Notes under the pieces: generated by a model
What the model was told of the DNA's origin: nothing
The model's database searches: none
What the model saw: only the letters and a program-made list of their open reading frames with translations
From: Clostridia bacterium
Lineage (GTDB): Bacteria; Bacillota; Clostridia; Oscillospirales; SIG627
Length of the DNA stretch: 64,000 nucleotides
Assembly (NCBI GenBank): GCA_017440805.1
Contig: JAFSGN010000002.1
Span: 46,885-110,884 of the forward strand
Direction of reading: 5' to 3'
Program-made: the position numbers and the translations under genes
Shown here: piece by piece, positions 26,163 to 34,611 of the stretch
Position numbering within the stretch: the first letter of the stretch is position 1
Layout: the number at the start of each line of letters is the position of its first letter

Positions 26163-26192
26163 GGAATACTACCATCAAATTAAGGTAGTATC
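26163..26192. repeat. Hairpin upstream of the recombinase gene
   Basis: ATACTACC pairs with GGTAGTAT around ATCAAATTAA. It lies between the recombinase and the ATPase gene at 26326. The rest of 26069-26325 shows nothing I can name. Confidence 0.5.
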
Positions 26193-26325
26193 CCTATCGT
26201 CTTTTGAACTATAATCTGCCGTCAACTCTTTTAATTGTCCGTATATTTTGCACTTGCTATGGTTTTTTAAGCGTTGGTTATAAATCATTCTCCGTTGCTT
26301 TTTTATTTAATCATTTGATTGTTTC

Positions 26326-27624
26326 TTATGCTTCCAGACTATCTTTATCAAGCAAAAATTCCTTGACCCCCATCATAACATAACCCTTTTCATCTCGTCT
26401 TGGCTTCATTGTGTTTTCGACTATTATAATCTTCTTGAAGGAATCTCCCGCTTTATCAAAGGAACGGGTTTCCTGTGCTTTCTTTTCTTCGTCATTTATT
26501 GCGTAAGCAGATTGAATATAGTACTTTTTACTACCGATGTAAGCAATAAAATCTATCTCCAACTGCGTTTTTGTTTCTTTGCCGGTTTTCTTGTCTTTTC
26601 CACGCACTTCAACTACGCCAACATCAACAGTATATCCTCTGTAACGCAGTTCATTATAAATAATGTTTTCCATAATGTGAGTTGCCTCAATTTGTCGGAA
26701 GCCGAGTCTTGCATTGCGAAGTCCTATATCTTCAAAGTAGATTTTATACGGAGTGCCGATATATTTTCTGCCTTTTATGTCATACCTCTTTACGCGGTTT
26801 ATCATAAAAGCGTCTTCCATATGGGAAATATATCTGCCGACGGTAACCTCACTGATTGTTGATTTTTTTACGCTCTTAAAGGTGTCTGCAAGTTTTCTGG
26901 GATTTGTAAGAGTTGAAATACCCGAGGCGATAACATCCAGAAGTTCACCTATATTAGTATCCTCCGAAAGATTATATCTCTTGATTATGTCTTTAAGATA
27001 CAGATTCTGCATCTGTGACATAAGGTAATTTGATTTTCTCTCTTCGGTGTTCATAAGTGCAACTGCAGGAAGCCCGCCGTAAACCATATAATCATCAAAC
27101 GCCTCATCCTTTGAGCCGTTGTATGCGGAATAAAATTCCGAGAAAGAAAGAGGAAGCACATGAATCTCGTCGCCGCGTCCTTCAAATTCTGTAATTATAT
27201 CGCTTGATAAAAACTTGGAATTACTGCCGGTAACATAGACATCCATATTCTTTTTGCGAAGATATCCGTTAAGTACGCTCTCAAAACTGCCAAGTTTTTG
27301 TACCTCGTCAAGCAAAAGGTAGTACATTCCGTTATCGGTCATTTTTTCTTTAACATAGGTCATGAATTTTTCAGGAGAAACCTTTCTCTTTTCATCGTCA
27401 ATTTCAAAAAGTTCCTCTCCAATCAGCATAAGGTCATCTGCCGAATCAAAAGCAAATTTAATAATATGGGCATTATCAACACCGGAAACTATCAGGTGTT
27501 CGTAAAATATATTATTGAGAAGATATGACTTTCCGCATCTGCGAATACCTGTAATAACTTTTACAAAACCATTGTTTTTTCTTTCGATAAGACGATGTAA
27601 ATATACATCTCTTTTGATTTCCAT
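26326..27624 (-). CDS. AAA ATPase with DUF4143 domain (left copy beside AbiE)
   Basis: 432 residues from the ATG at 27624 (GAGGTG 6 bases upstream; the ATG at 27675 has no site). Walker A GIRRCGKS at 26-33, Walker B YYLLLDEVQKL, then VYVTGSNSKFL and GRGDEIHVLPLSFSEFY, the standard DUF4143-ATPase series. The C-terminal half has a nuclease-like ETKTQLEIDFIAYIGSKKYY segment. It is clearly paralogous to the plus-strand gene at 29673 (shared start KRD-YL, TDEDG/RDEKG end and EFLL-SLE tail); the two flank AbiE in inverted orientation. Function of the family is not established. Confidence 0.85.
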   Translation of the reverse strand: MEIKRDVYLHRLIERKNNGFVKVITGIRRCGKSYLLNNIFYEHLIVSGVDNAHIIKFAFDSADDLMLIGEELFEIDDEKRKVSPEKFMTYVKEKMTDNGMYYLLLDEVQKLGSFESVLNGYLRKKNMDVYVTGSNSKFLSSDIITEFEGRGDEIHVLPLSFSEFYSAYNGSKDEAFDDYMVYGGLPAVALMNTEERKSNYLMSQMQNLYLKDIIKRYNLSEDTNIGELLDVIASGISTLTNPRKLADTFKSVKKSTISEVTVGRYISHMEDAFMINRVKRYDIKGRKYIGTPYKIYFEDIGLRNARLGFRQIEATHIMENIIYNELRYRGYTVDVGVVEVRGKDKKTGKETKTQLEIDFIAYIGSKKYYIQSAYAINDEEKKAQETRSFDKAGDSFKKIIIVENTMKPRRDEKGYVMMGVKEFLLDKDSLEA

Positions 27625-27913
27625 AACAGCACCTCGGTAAATATTTTTTACACTATCGTATTTTTTGTAAATCAATTATACACTATTCCAATTCAAAAAT
27701 CAAGTATACAGTAAATATTTTTTCCGTTTTATCACAAAATATTTACTCCAATGATTGACTAAAAATATACATTTTTTCAATTTCACTTGTTCTGCAAATT
27801 AAAACTACAGCGAATTCTCCCCTAAGTTTCAATTAACATCTTGGTTTTTGAGAAATATTTGTATAAGAGTGTTGTTTGTAAATGATATCTATACCTCCGT
27901 GTTTTTCAGCCTG

Positions 27914-28738
27914 TTATTCCATCAACAATTTCAACACGCCCATAATCTGACCGTACTCAATATCCGCAGCATACGCAAACTGCTTGCGGTATTTATCCCA
28001 CATCGTTTTAAGTTCCGGGCTTTCTTCTATGTTACGAAGAATACCGGGAACATCCGCGATCTGCTGAGTGGTGCCTCGATGGCTGGCTGTTGCCTTCAAC
28101 GCATCCGCAAACACCGCTTTATCAAATTTCTGTGTTGTAGTCAGTATATAAGCATCGTAAAAATCTCTTGGACGGGTATTAAACACTCCGCGTCGTAAAA
28201 TGGTTTCCACCTTTTCAGCCATAACGGTCTCGATGTTGTATGCCCACAACTCGTATGACTTCTCATCATCAAAAATTTCAGAGAAATTGTACTGCACCGC
28301 ATGAGGTGTAATCGCATCTCCGGTGGACACATCAATACTGAGCGGTGTCAGCAGAGTATCAAATTTTGCATTCAGCATGACACGATATCCGCCGTAAATG
28401 TCATCTTCACGGATGGGAAAAATCGTGCCAATCTCGAATACAACACCGTCATCAAATGCGATATTGCAGATATCTTCCAACGCACTGCGAATTGCTTCCG
28501 GGTTAAGTGGCAGATTTTTAAGCGTGGTGTCCATATCCATTGTTGCCCGGTTGTCAAGCCCAACAATGGCGGCTACCAACATACCGCCCTTTAACACAAA
28601 CTTCTCTTTATACTCGGAAGCGGACAGACGGACAAGCAGACGCTCAAACATATAGTTCTGCAGAATGACCTGTGCAGGAATATTTTTCTGCTTGGCAATA
28701 TTGCGAATTTTCGCTTTCAGACTCATTGCTTTGCTCAT
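27914..28738 (-). CDS. AbiEii-type nucleotidyltransferase toxin
   Basis: 274 residues. The nucleotidyltransferase signature GG (51-52) followed by DMD (68-70) identifies the AbiEii/DUF1814 family, the toxin of type IV toxin-antitoxin and abortive-infection systems; characterised relatives such as MenT act by modifying tRNA 3' ends. Later motifs EKVETILRRGVFNTRPRDFYDAY match the family. The start overlaps the antitoxin stop by four bases. Expected cytosolic. Active-site residues appear intact. Confidence 0.9.
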   Translation of the reverse strand: MSKAMSLKAKIRNIAKQKNIPAQVILQNYMFERLLVRLSASEYKEKFVLKGGMLVAAIVGLDNRATMDMDTTLKNLPLNPEAIRSALEDICNIAFDDGVVFEIGTIFPIREDDIYGGYRVMLNAKFDTLLTPLSIDVSTGDAITPHAVQYNFSEIFDDEKSYELWAYNIETVMAEKVETILRRGVFNTRPRDFYDAYILTTTQKFDKAVFADALKATASHRGTTQQIADVPGILRNIEESPELKTMWDKYRKQFAYAADIEYGQIMGVLKLLME

Positions 28739-29328
28739 AGGAGTACCTCCAAATATTGACGCAACACTTTATCAACACGCACCTGCTTTGCGTAAGAGTT
28801 CAGTTTATTCAAATCTTTCTTTGGACTCGCAGCATACAGCTTTAATGCCGCAAGGAAAGTTTCTGTTCCCAATTTGTTGCGGCTGCGAATTACATCACAG
28901 ATTGTGCGTTCAAAATCATAAGCAGGAACATCATTTCCTGCAGGTGTTCTCAGCGTTGTTTTTCCCAGTTCAAACAATTCAGGCTTAATGTAATACACCT
29001 TGCATTCAGATTTAATTGCCGCAGACGGAATACAATCCGACGGTGCGGTAACTGTATGTTCAAACGGTGTTCTGTCAGAAATCCCATGGAGAAATAGTGC
29101 TGTTTCGTGGGAGAAAATTATTTTGTCAGAACGCTTACTGATAGACAATAGCTCGTCCTGCATATCATCCGTAAGAATGTACTGACCTTTTACAATGCGG
29201 AGGATTTTATCTTCCTTGCATAACTTATAAAGCATTGCTTTGGAGATACCGCGCTCTGCAGCTATTTTTGTTTCAATAATTCCGCCATGCGATTTTGCAA
29301 TAGCGGCAAGTTCAGTCATATAGTTCAT
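28735..29328 (-). CDS. AbiEi-type antitoxin/transcriptional regulator
   Basis: 197 residues from the ATG at 29328 (AGGTGAG upstream; the longer form starting at 29388 would begin inside the promoter). An N-terminal winged helix (GGIIETKIAAERGISKAMLY) is followed by the AbiEi C-terminal domain (DKIIFSHETALFLHGISDR, then DFERTICDVIRSRNKLG). In known systems it represses the operon and neutralises the AbiEii toxin. Coupled to the toxin gene by an ATGA overlap. Confidence 0.9.
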   Translation of the reverse strand: MNYMTELAAIAKSHGGIIETKIAAERGISKAMLYKLCKEDKILRIVKGQYILTDDMQDELLSISKRSDKIIFSHETALFLHGISDRTPFEHTVTAPSDCIPSAAIKSECKVYYIKPELFELGKTTLRTPAGNDVPAYDFERTICDVIRSRNKLGTETFLAALKLYAASPKKDLNKLNSYAKQVRVDKVLRQYLEVLL

Positions 29329-29359
29329 ACACTCACCTCGACCACAATAATTCAATAAT

Positions 29360-29388
29360 ATTATACGCAAAATTATGATGTAAGTCAA
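29360..29388 (-). promoter_or_regulatory. Promoter of the abiE operon
   Basis: Minus strand: TTGACT (29383-29388), 17 bases, TATAAT (29360-29365), 32 bases upstream of the antitoxin start. Confidence 0.8.
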
Positions 29389-29590
29389 TGGATTTGAGTG
29401 GTCATTGTAAAAATATTTACAATTAAATTATGATTAAAGTCAACGAAATTCCAAAGTATTTATAAGTTTAATTGTTTTAAAAAGTCCAGCTAAACCGTCA
29501 GACTTTAGAAAAACTTATATTGAAACAAAGGTCAAGGCGACTTAAAATTAAAACTTACGGGTTTTGTCCCCTTACTTTCAAGTCGAGTCT

Positions 29591-29619
29591 TGATTTTTAA
29601 AAAAATATGTGGTATACTA
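29591..29619 (+). promoter_or_regulatory. Promoter of the right-hand DUF4143 ATPase gene
   Basis: TTGATT (29591-29596), 17 bases, TATACT (29614-29619). Just downstream, GTTGAAAGTTAGGGGATAAT (29622-29641) resembles, in inverted orientation, a stretch at about 27812-27834 upstream of the left-hand paralog. Confidence 0.7.
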
Positions 29620-29672
29620 CAGTTGAAAGTTAGGGGATAATACACCTAAGTTTGAATTCGCGGAGGGTTTAT

Positions 29673-30962
29673 ATGAAACAAATTATAAAACGCGACAATT
29701 ATTTGAAAAGAATTATTGATAAAAAAGAAAATGGTCTGATTAAAGTTATTACAGGTATCAGACGGTGCGGTAAAAGCTTTTTGTTGTTTAATTTGTTTTA
29801 CGATTACTTGATTGAAAGTGGTGTAAAGGAAGAACATATAATCACCATTGCACTTGATGATGACACCATGGTTCAGTACCGCAACCCTGATGAATTGTCG
29901 AAATATATCCGTTCAAAAATAGCAAACAAGGATATGTACTACATTCTTATTGATGAGGTACAGTATGCCATCTCGAAAGATGAACTTAAAAATCCGGACA
30001 ACATCAGTCTTTATAATGTGCTGAACGGTCTTATGCGGCTTCGCAATGTTGACATTTATGTTACAGGCAGTAACTCAAAAATGCTGACAAAAGATGTTCT
30101 TACTGCATTTCGGGACAGAGGCGATGAAATCAGAGTGTATCCCATATCTTTCAAGGAGTATTATTCTTTTTCGGGCGGAGATAAAACAGAGGCTTATGAA
30201 GAATATGCATTATACGGGGGTATGCCGTTAGTTCTTTCCAAAAAAACAGATGCAGAAAAAATGAACTATCTGCAAAGTCTGTTCACGGAAGTGTATTTCA
30301 AGGATATTGTAGAACGGTATGAGACAGAACTTCCCGATGTACTTGAAGAATTGACAGATGATTTGTGTTCGTCTGTAGGTTCTCTTACCAACGCAAGTAA
30401 AATCGCAAATACTTTGCAGTCGGTTAAAAGCATAAAAGTTTCAAGTACAACAATTGCAAATTATTTAAATTATTTAATCGAATCTTTCCTGTTCAGCAAT
30501 GCAAAAAGGTATGATGTAAAGGGCAAGAAATACTTTGAGTATCCCTCAAAATACTATTGCACCGATATAGGGCTCCGCAATGCCAGACTCAATTTCAGAC
30601 AGCAGGAAGAAACTCATATTATGGAAAATATTATTTATAACGAACTTCTTTGCAGAGAATATTCCGTAGATGTGGGTGTGGTGGAAATTGTTGAACAAAA
30701 AGAAGGCAAGAAAACAAAGAAACAGTGCGAAATAGATTTTATTGTAAATATAGGAGCAAAAAAATATTATATTCAATCTGTTCTCAATGTCAGTACTCCC
30801 GATAAAATGGAAACAGAACTCAGACCGCTAAAGAACACAAAAGATTTCTTCAAAAAAATTATCATCAGCAAGACATCAATGAAGCCGTGGACTGATGAAG
30901 ACGGAATTCTTCATTTGGGTCTTTATGAATTCTTGTTAAATGAGAACTCTTTGGAACTGTAA
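29673..30962 (+). CDS. AAA ATPase with DUF4143 domain (right copy beside AbiE)
   Basis: 429 residues from the ATG at 29673 with GGAGGG upstream. Walker A GIRRCGKS at 28-35, Walker B YYILIDEVQYA, VYVTGSNSKML, RDRGDEIRVYPISFKEYYSF and the C-terminal nuclease-like KKQCEIDFIVNIGAKKYY segment. Closest in this window to the gene at 26326, from which it probably arose by duplication. Role unknown; chromosomal clusters of such genes often lie in accessory regions rich in toxin-antitoxin genes. Confidence 0.85.
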   Translation: MKQIIKRDNYLKRIIDKKENGLIKVITGIRRCGKSFLLFNLFYDYLIESGVKEEHIITIALDDDTMVQYRNPDELSKYIRSKIANKDMYYILIDEVQYAISKDELKNPDNISLYNVLNGLMRLRNVDIYVTGSNSKMLTKDVLTAFRDRGDEIRVYPISFKEYYSFSGGDKTEAYEEYALYGGMPLVLSKKTDAEKMNYLQSLFTEVYFKDIVERYETELPDVLEELTDDLCSSVGSLTNASKIANTLQSVKSIKVSSTTIANYLNYLIESFLFSNAKRYDVKGKKYFEYPSKYYCTDIGLRNARLNFRQQEETHIMENIIYNELLCREYSVDVGVVEIVEQKEGKKTKKQCEIDFIVNIGAKKYYIQSVLNVSTPDKMETELRPLKNTKDFFKKIIISKTSMKPWTDEDGILHLGLYEFLLNENSLEL

Positions 30963-31063
30963 TTTTTGATAAAACCTTATAAGAAACAAGGCATTGATAT
31001 AAGGTTGATACAGATGTATGGCAAAAAGCAAATGATTAAATCTTATCTTATGGAGGATACTAA

Positions 31064-31384
31064 ATGAGTATAAATCTTATTCTTGTTTTACTTTTTTTAA
31101 TGTTGACCAATCAGATTATAGGAACTTCTTACGGTTCATGGAAAAACGGATTCAGCAAAGAATTGCTTGGCAAAGGTCTTCTGAAAATTTTCTATCTGGC
31201 TATCGGGTACGGTGCACTGGCATTTGCGGCACATTTTGCATCGGAATATGTTCCCGCTGCCGAATACATAAGCGGAATACTGATAGAGCCCATAGCAAAA
31301 TATTTTTCAAAAATCTGCGAATCACTGAGAAGACTGCTCAGCGACTCCGTATCTGATATAATTAAAAGCGGAAAAGAAGAGTAA
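31064..31384 (+). CDS. Small membrane protein, phage-holin-like
   Basis: 106 residues, GGAGG 10 bases before the ATG. Two or three hydrophobic segments (INLILVLLFLMLTNQIIG; LLKIFYLAIGYGALAFAAHF) followed by an amphipathic, charged tail. The arrangement, with a short polar NGFSKELLGKG loop between helices, resembles toxin-secretion/phage-lysis holins of Clostridia, but there is no adjacent endolysin and the similarity is only general. It could be a lone prophage remnant or a sporulation-associated membrane protein, given the SASP gene next door. Confidence 0.45.
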   Translation: MSINLILVLLFLMLTNQIIGTSYGSWKNGFSKELLGKGLLKIFYLAIGYGALAFAAHFASEYVPAAEYISGILIEPIAKYFSKICESLRRLLSDSVSDIIKSGKEE

Positions 31385-31659
31385 TGACGGTTTTCTGACA
31401 CTGTACAAACCGCATTTTCGGATAAAGTGTCATTTTTGCCCGAATTTTTATTGAAAAAATGTCAAAAACTTTAAAAAGTGTTTTATCAGCCATAAAAAAT
31501 ATCCAAAAATTGTCTGGAATAATAAAAAAACCGTGAGGTACAATAATAGCGTAACCGCGAAACACAGTTAAATTGCAAAAGTAATTTAAGAGTGTGCCGC
31601 AGTTAAGAAAATAAGCAGATATGCTTATAAAAAATGAAAAATCAAGGAGATAAACGATT

Positions 31660-31917
31660 ATGGCATCTTCAAATAAAACACTTGTACCCGAAGCAAAGGA
31701 AGCAATGAACAGATTTAAAATGGAAGCAGCAAACGAAGTAGGCGTAAACCTTAAGCAAGGTTACAACGGTGACCTCACTTCCAAGCAGGCAGGTTCCGTA
31801 GGCGGTCAGATGGTTAATATGATGTGTCCGGAACAACAATGGAAATTCACCCGCAAAAACCGCAATCTCGTGGGACATAAAAAAGACATCACATTCTCGA
31901 TGCAGGCAGGGCTGTAA
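31660..31917 (+). CDS. Alpha/beta-type small acid-soluble spore protein
   Basis: 85 residues. KTLVPEAKEAMNRFKMEAANEVGV and the second conserved block SVGGQMV (DLTSKQAGSVGGQMVNMM) are the two SASP alpha/beta signatures; these proteins coat and protect spore DNA. AAGGAG 11 bases before ATG. Upstream, GAATA (31517-31521) and CAATAATA (31541-31548) vaguely resemble a forespore sigma-G promoter. After the second block, about 30 residues (CPEQQWKFTRKNRNLVGHKK onward) do not look like the usual short SASP tail. The gene shows the organism is, or descends from, a spore former. Confidence 0.88.
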   Translation: MASSNKTLVPEAKEAMNRFKMEAANEVGVNLKQGYNGDLTSKQAGSVGGQMVNMMCPEQQWKFTRKNRNLVGHKKDITFSMQAGL

Positions 31918-31997
31918 AGCAGCAGTACATTTCAAAGAACATTTGTGTAAAAGCGAGTGTTCTTTTTATTTTATTAACAACATGGAGAAGTTTTAAT

Positions 31998-32369
31998 ATG
32001 AGGAAGATTTATATTTACAGAAGTCGAAACGAAAATGGTGTTCAGAAATTTTTTGAGAAAACCGACGAGAAAACGCAAAGCAAATTCAAAAGTATTCTTA
32101 CTTACATATCAAACGAGAAAAATCCTCTTTGCGAGCCGTATGTCAAGCATATTTCGATTGGAAGATATAGAGAACTTTATGAAATCCGTATGAAAGTGTC
32201 CGGAAATATGGTGAGAGTTTTGTTTGTGAAGCAAGACAACGATATTGTGATTCTGTATGCGTTTTATAAGAGAAATGGCAAGGATACTGAGAAGGCTCTT
32301 GAGGTGGCATTCAAGATGCTGAATAGTATGAGAGAAAATGGTGAGGCGGTAGAAATACGGGTGGCGTAA
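31998..32369 (+). CDS. RelE/HigB-like toxin (phage-derived Gp49-like family)
   Basis: 123 residues, GGAGAAG upstream. A RelE-superfamily fold is suggested by KFFEKTDEKTQSKFKSILTYI, then VKHISIGRYRELYEIRMKVS, VRVLFVKQDNDIVILYAFYK, the pattern of HigB/Gp49-like mRNA interferases. The usual HTH antitoxin gene does not follow: a terminator at 32404-32452 separates it from the XRE gene at 32703. It may be an orphan toxin, or its antitoxin is elsewhere. Confidence 0.7.
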   Translation: MRKIYIYRSRNENGVQKFFEKTDEKTQSKFKSILTYISNEKNPLCEPYVKHISIGRYRELYEIRMKVSGNMVRVLFVKQDNDIVILYAFYKRNGKDTEKALEVAFKMLNSMRENGEAVEIRVA

Positions 32370-32403
32370 AGCGGTTCTATATAATAACTGAATAAATAAA
32401 ATC

Positions 32404-32452
32404 AAGCCCAAACGAGTGCGCGTATTACGCAAATCTCGTTTGGGCTTTTTGC
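32404..32452 (+). terminator. Terminator after the RelE-like gene
   Basis: AAGCCCAAACGAG (32404-32416) pairs perfectly with CTCGTTTGGGCTT (32435-32447), followed by TTT. Confidence 0.9.
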
Positions 32453-32585
32453 AGGGATATAAAACGTCAAAGTCTCCATTCGCTTAAAAAATATCTGATT
32501 TCCATAGAGTATTAAGTATAACAGAGGTTGTTAAAACAAAACATAAATTTTGAATTCAGCATTACTTTTTAAAATTTCAGTAAAC

Positions 32586-32639
32586 TTTCGCAAGTATTTG
32601 CGAAATACCATTGCGTTTTTTAAAGAAATATGGTATAAT
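32586..32639 (+). promoter_or_regulatory. Promoter with palindromic operator driving the Hsp70/AAA-protease array
   Basis: TTTCGCAA-N4-TTGCGAAA (32586-32605) is a perfect dyad five bases upstream of the -35. Promoter: TTGCGT (32611-32616), 17 bases, TATAAT (32634-32639). The dyad is the most likely binding site of the XRE regulator encoded first (inference). Confidence 0.75.
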
Positions 32640-32702
32640 ACTTGATAATTTGCAGTTTATAGACTCTAAAATATGGAACATACCTGAGAAGGAGAATGTA
32701 TA

Positions 32703-32936
32703 ATGGCTCAGTCTTATAACCGTTTATGGAAATTGCTTATTGATAAAAAAATGAGCAAAGCAGATTTGAGAAAAATTGCGGAAATCGCACCCAATACAAT
32801 GACAAAGCTTAGACGAGATGAAGCAGTCAATCTTGCGATTCTAGGTCGCATTTGTCAATCGCTTGATTGTGATTTTGGAGATATTATGGAGTATGTAAAA
32901 GAGCAAGAAACACATCACGAAAGATTAGATAAATAG
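32703..32936 (+). CDS. XRE-family helix-turn-helix regulator
   Basis: 77 residues, AAGGAG upstream of the ATG. A compact Cro/C1-type HTH (LWKLLIDKKMSKADLRKIAE, then NTMTKLRRDEAVNLAILGRI and CQSLDCDFGDIMEYV) of the YozG-like short type with no extra domain. First gene after the promoter/operator at 32586-32639 and 44 bases before the Hsp70-like gene. It presumably controls the array, including itself. Confidence 0.85.
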   Translation: MAQSYNRLWKLLIDKKMSKADLRKIAEIAPNTMTKLRRDEAVNLAILGRICQSLDCDFGDIMEYVKEQETHHERLDK

Positions 32937-32980
32937 CTTTTTAGCGAATTTTAATAATTGTAAAGGAAACACAGCGAAAT

Positions 32981-34600
32981 ATGAATTTAATAGGATTTGA
33001 TTTTGGTACTACCAATAGTACAATCAGTTTTTATAATACTGAAACAAAAACACTGGATTGTTTTCAGCCGTCAGCTTCTTCTGCCGATTATATCCCAACT
33101 GTTGTTGCGTATAAAGACAATGAAGTTTGTATCGGAAATATTGCAAAAAAAAACATTACCAAAAAAGGATATGAATCTTATGAGTATTTCAAACTACGAT
33201 TAGGTAGTGATGCAAATACAGTTATTGAAAATAAAACCAAAACACCTACAGAAGTTACTGCGGATTACATAAGAGAGCTCCTTACCGAGTATCGTCGTGT
33301 TCAGAATATTGACTCCATTGATGGCGTTGTTATGACTGTCCCTGAAACTTGGTTTAGAGAAGAAAGCAACCGTACAGCTCGTGAAAACATAGAAAAGATT
33401 TATGAAGAATTGGGTTATGACATTGAAAGCCAGTTTCAACTTGAAAGTGAGCCGGTAGCTGCTGCCGGATATTTCTGCTGGGCATATGAACATTCAAAAG
33501 AAAAGAATCCACAAGGTGGAAAATTCAATGGTTTTATTACGGTTGTTGACTATGGTGGCGGAACACTTGATGTAACCCTATGCAAAGTAGAATCCGGAAG
33601 TATCAAAATTTTAGAACGCTGTGGTTATGGTGAGTACAATCGTACAAATGGTTGTGCAGGTGTCGCTTTTGATGAAGCAGTTATTGAAAAACTCTGTAAT
33701 GATAATGATATTAAACTTGACAAAACTGACAGAAAGTTTATTAAACTCCGTGATGCTTTTGAAAAAGAGAAAATCACAGAGACGAAGCACATTACTGAAA
33801 TGATGCAGCTCTATTACAATGACCCTTCTATCGTCGAAGATGAAGTGTTGCTCACTCTTGAATATGATGACGATGAACTTTGTGTTTATTGCAAAGATCT
33901 GGCAGAGTGTTTTGAAAAAATCAACAAGCCCGTTTTGGACGAATCGCTTTCACAAATGCAGGCGTATTTTGCAACACACGGTGTGGATTCTGCTAACCAA
34001 GATGAATTTAAAGTTCTCCTTGTTGGTGGCTTCAGTAATTTCTATTGCGTAGAGGAAACTGTTCGACAATTCTTTGGCTCTCGCTATGGATTGAATGATA
34101 AGCGTTTCGACCAGGTTTTTACGTTGAATAATAAATCTCTTGCCATTGCAAAGGGCGCCGCATTGATTGCTCAAAAGGTTGTCAAGGTTGACCATGCTTG
34201 CACTCATAATATCGGTTATATCGCTGTTCGTCCTGACGACCAAGACCGATGGATTGACACCGACGTTATTATCATCAAAAAAGGAATGAAAGTTTCAAAA
34301 GCCAAAGAACCGATTTATGCACCTAACAAAGTACAAGTGCGTTTAAAATCCGGCATATTTAGAATCTTTTTAGATGACGGCAGAGAAAATAGTGTCGGCA
34401 GAACACAGGCAGCTCTTGACCAATCTGTTGGAGAAATCTTCCCTAATATGGATGATATATCCAACGAATATCAAATCGGTTTTTCTGTAGATAAAAACCT
34501 TATTCCTACATTGCACGTCAGAGACAAGAACGGAGCCGAAAAGCAAATTCGTTTGAATTCTCTGTTGTCTCGTATTGCGGTTAGAGAAAAATCAGAGTGA
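32981..34600 (+). CDS. Hsp70-like ATPase without canonical lid
   Basis: 539 residues against about 610-640 for DnaK. The nucleotide-binding domain is complete: phosphate-1 motif DFGTTNS (7-13), phosphate-2 motif VVDYGGGTLD (188-197) and adenosine motif LLVGGFSN (346-353). After about residue 400 the sequence (IGYIAVRPDDQDRWIDTDVI, KSGIFRIFLDDGRENS) may form a shortened beta domain, but the helical lid and the EEVD-like tail are absent. No DnaJ or GrpE is encoded nearby. It is probably a specialised actin-fold ATPase serving the neighbouring proteins rather than a general chaperone. The next gene starts 11 bases downstream. Confidence 0.85.
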   Translation: MNLIGFDFGTTNSTISFYNTETKTLDCFQPSASSADYIPTVVAYKDNEVCIGNIAKKNITKKGYESYEYFKLRLGSDANTVIENKTKTPTEVTADYIRELLTEYRRVQNIDSIDGVVMTVPETWFREESNRTARENIEKIYEELGYDIESQFQLESEPVAAAGYFCWAYEHSKEKNPQGGKFNGFITVVDYGGGTLDVTLCKVESGSIKILERCGYGEYNRTNGCAGVAFDEAVIEKLCNDNDIKLDKTDRKFIKLRDAFEKEKITETKHITEMMQLYYNDPSIVEDEVLLTLEYDDDELCVYCKDLAECFEKINKPVLDESLSQMQAYFATHGVDSANQDEFKVLLVGGFSNFYCVEETVRQFFGSRYGLNDKRFDQVFTLNNKSLAIAKGAALIAQKVVKVDHACTHNIGYIAVRPDDQDRWIDTDVIIIKKGMKVSKAKEPIYAPNKVQVRLKSGIFRIFLDDGRENSVGRTQAALDQSVGEIFPNMDDISNEYQIGFSVDKNLIPTLHVRDKNGAEKQIRLNSLLSRIAVREKSE

Positions 34601-34611
34601 GGTAAATAATA

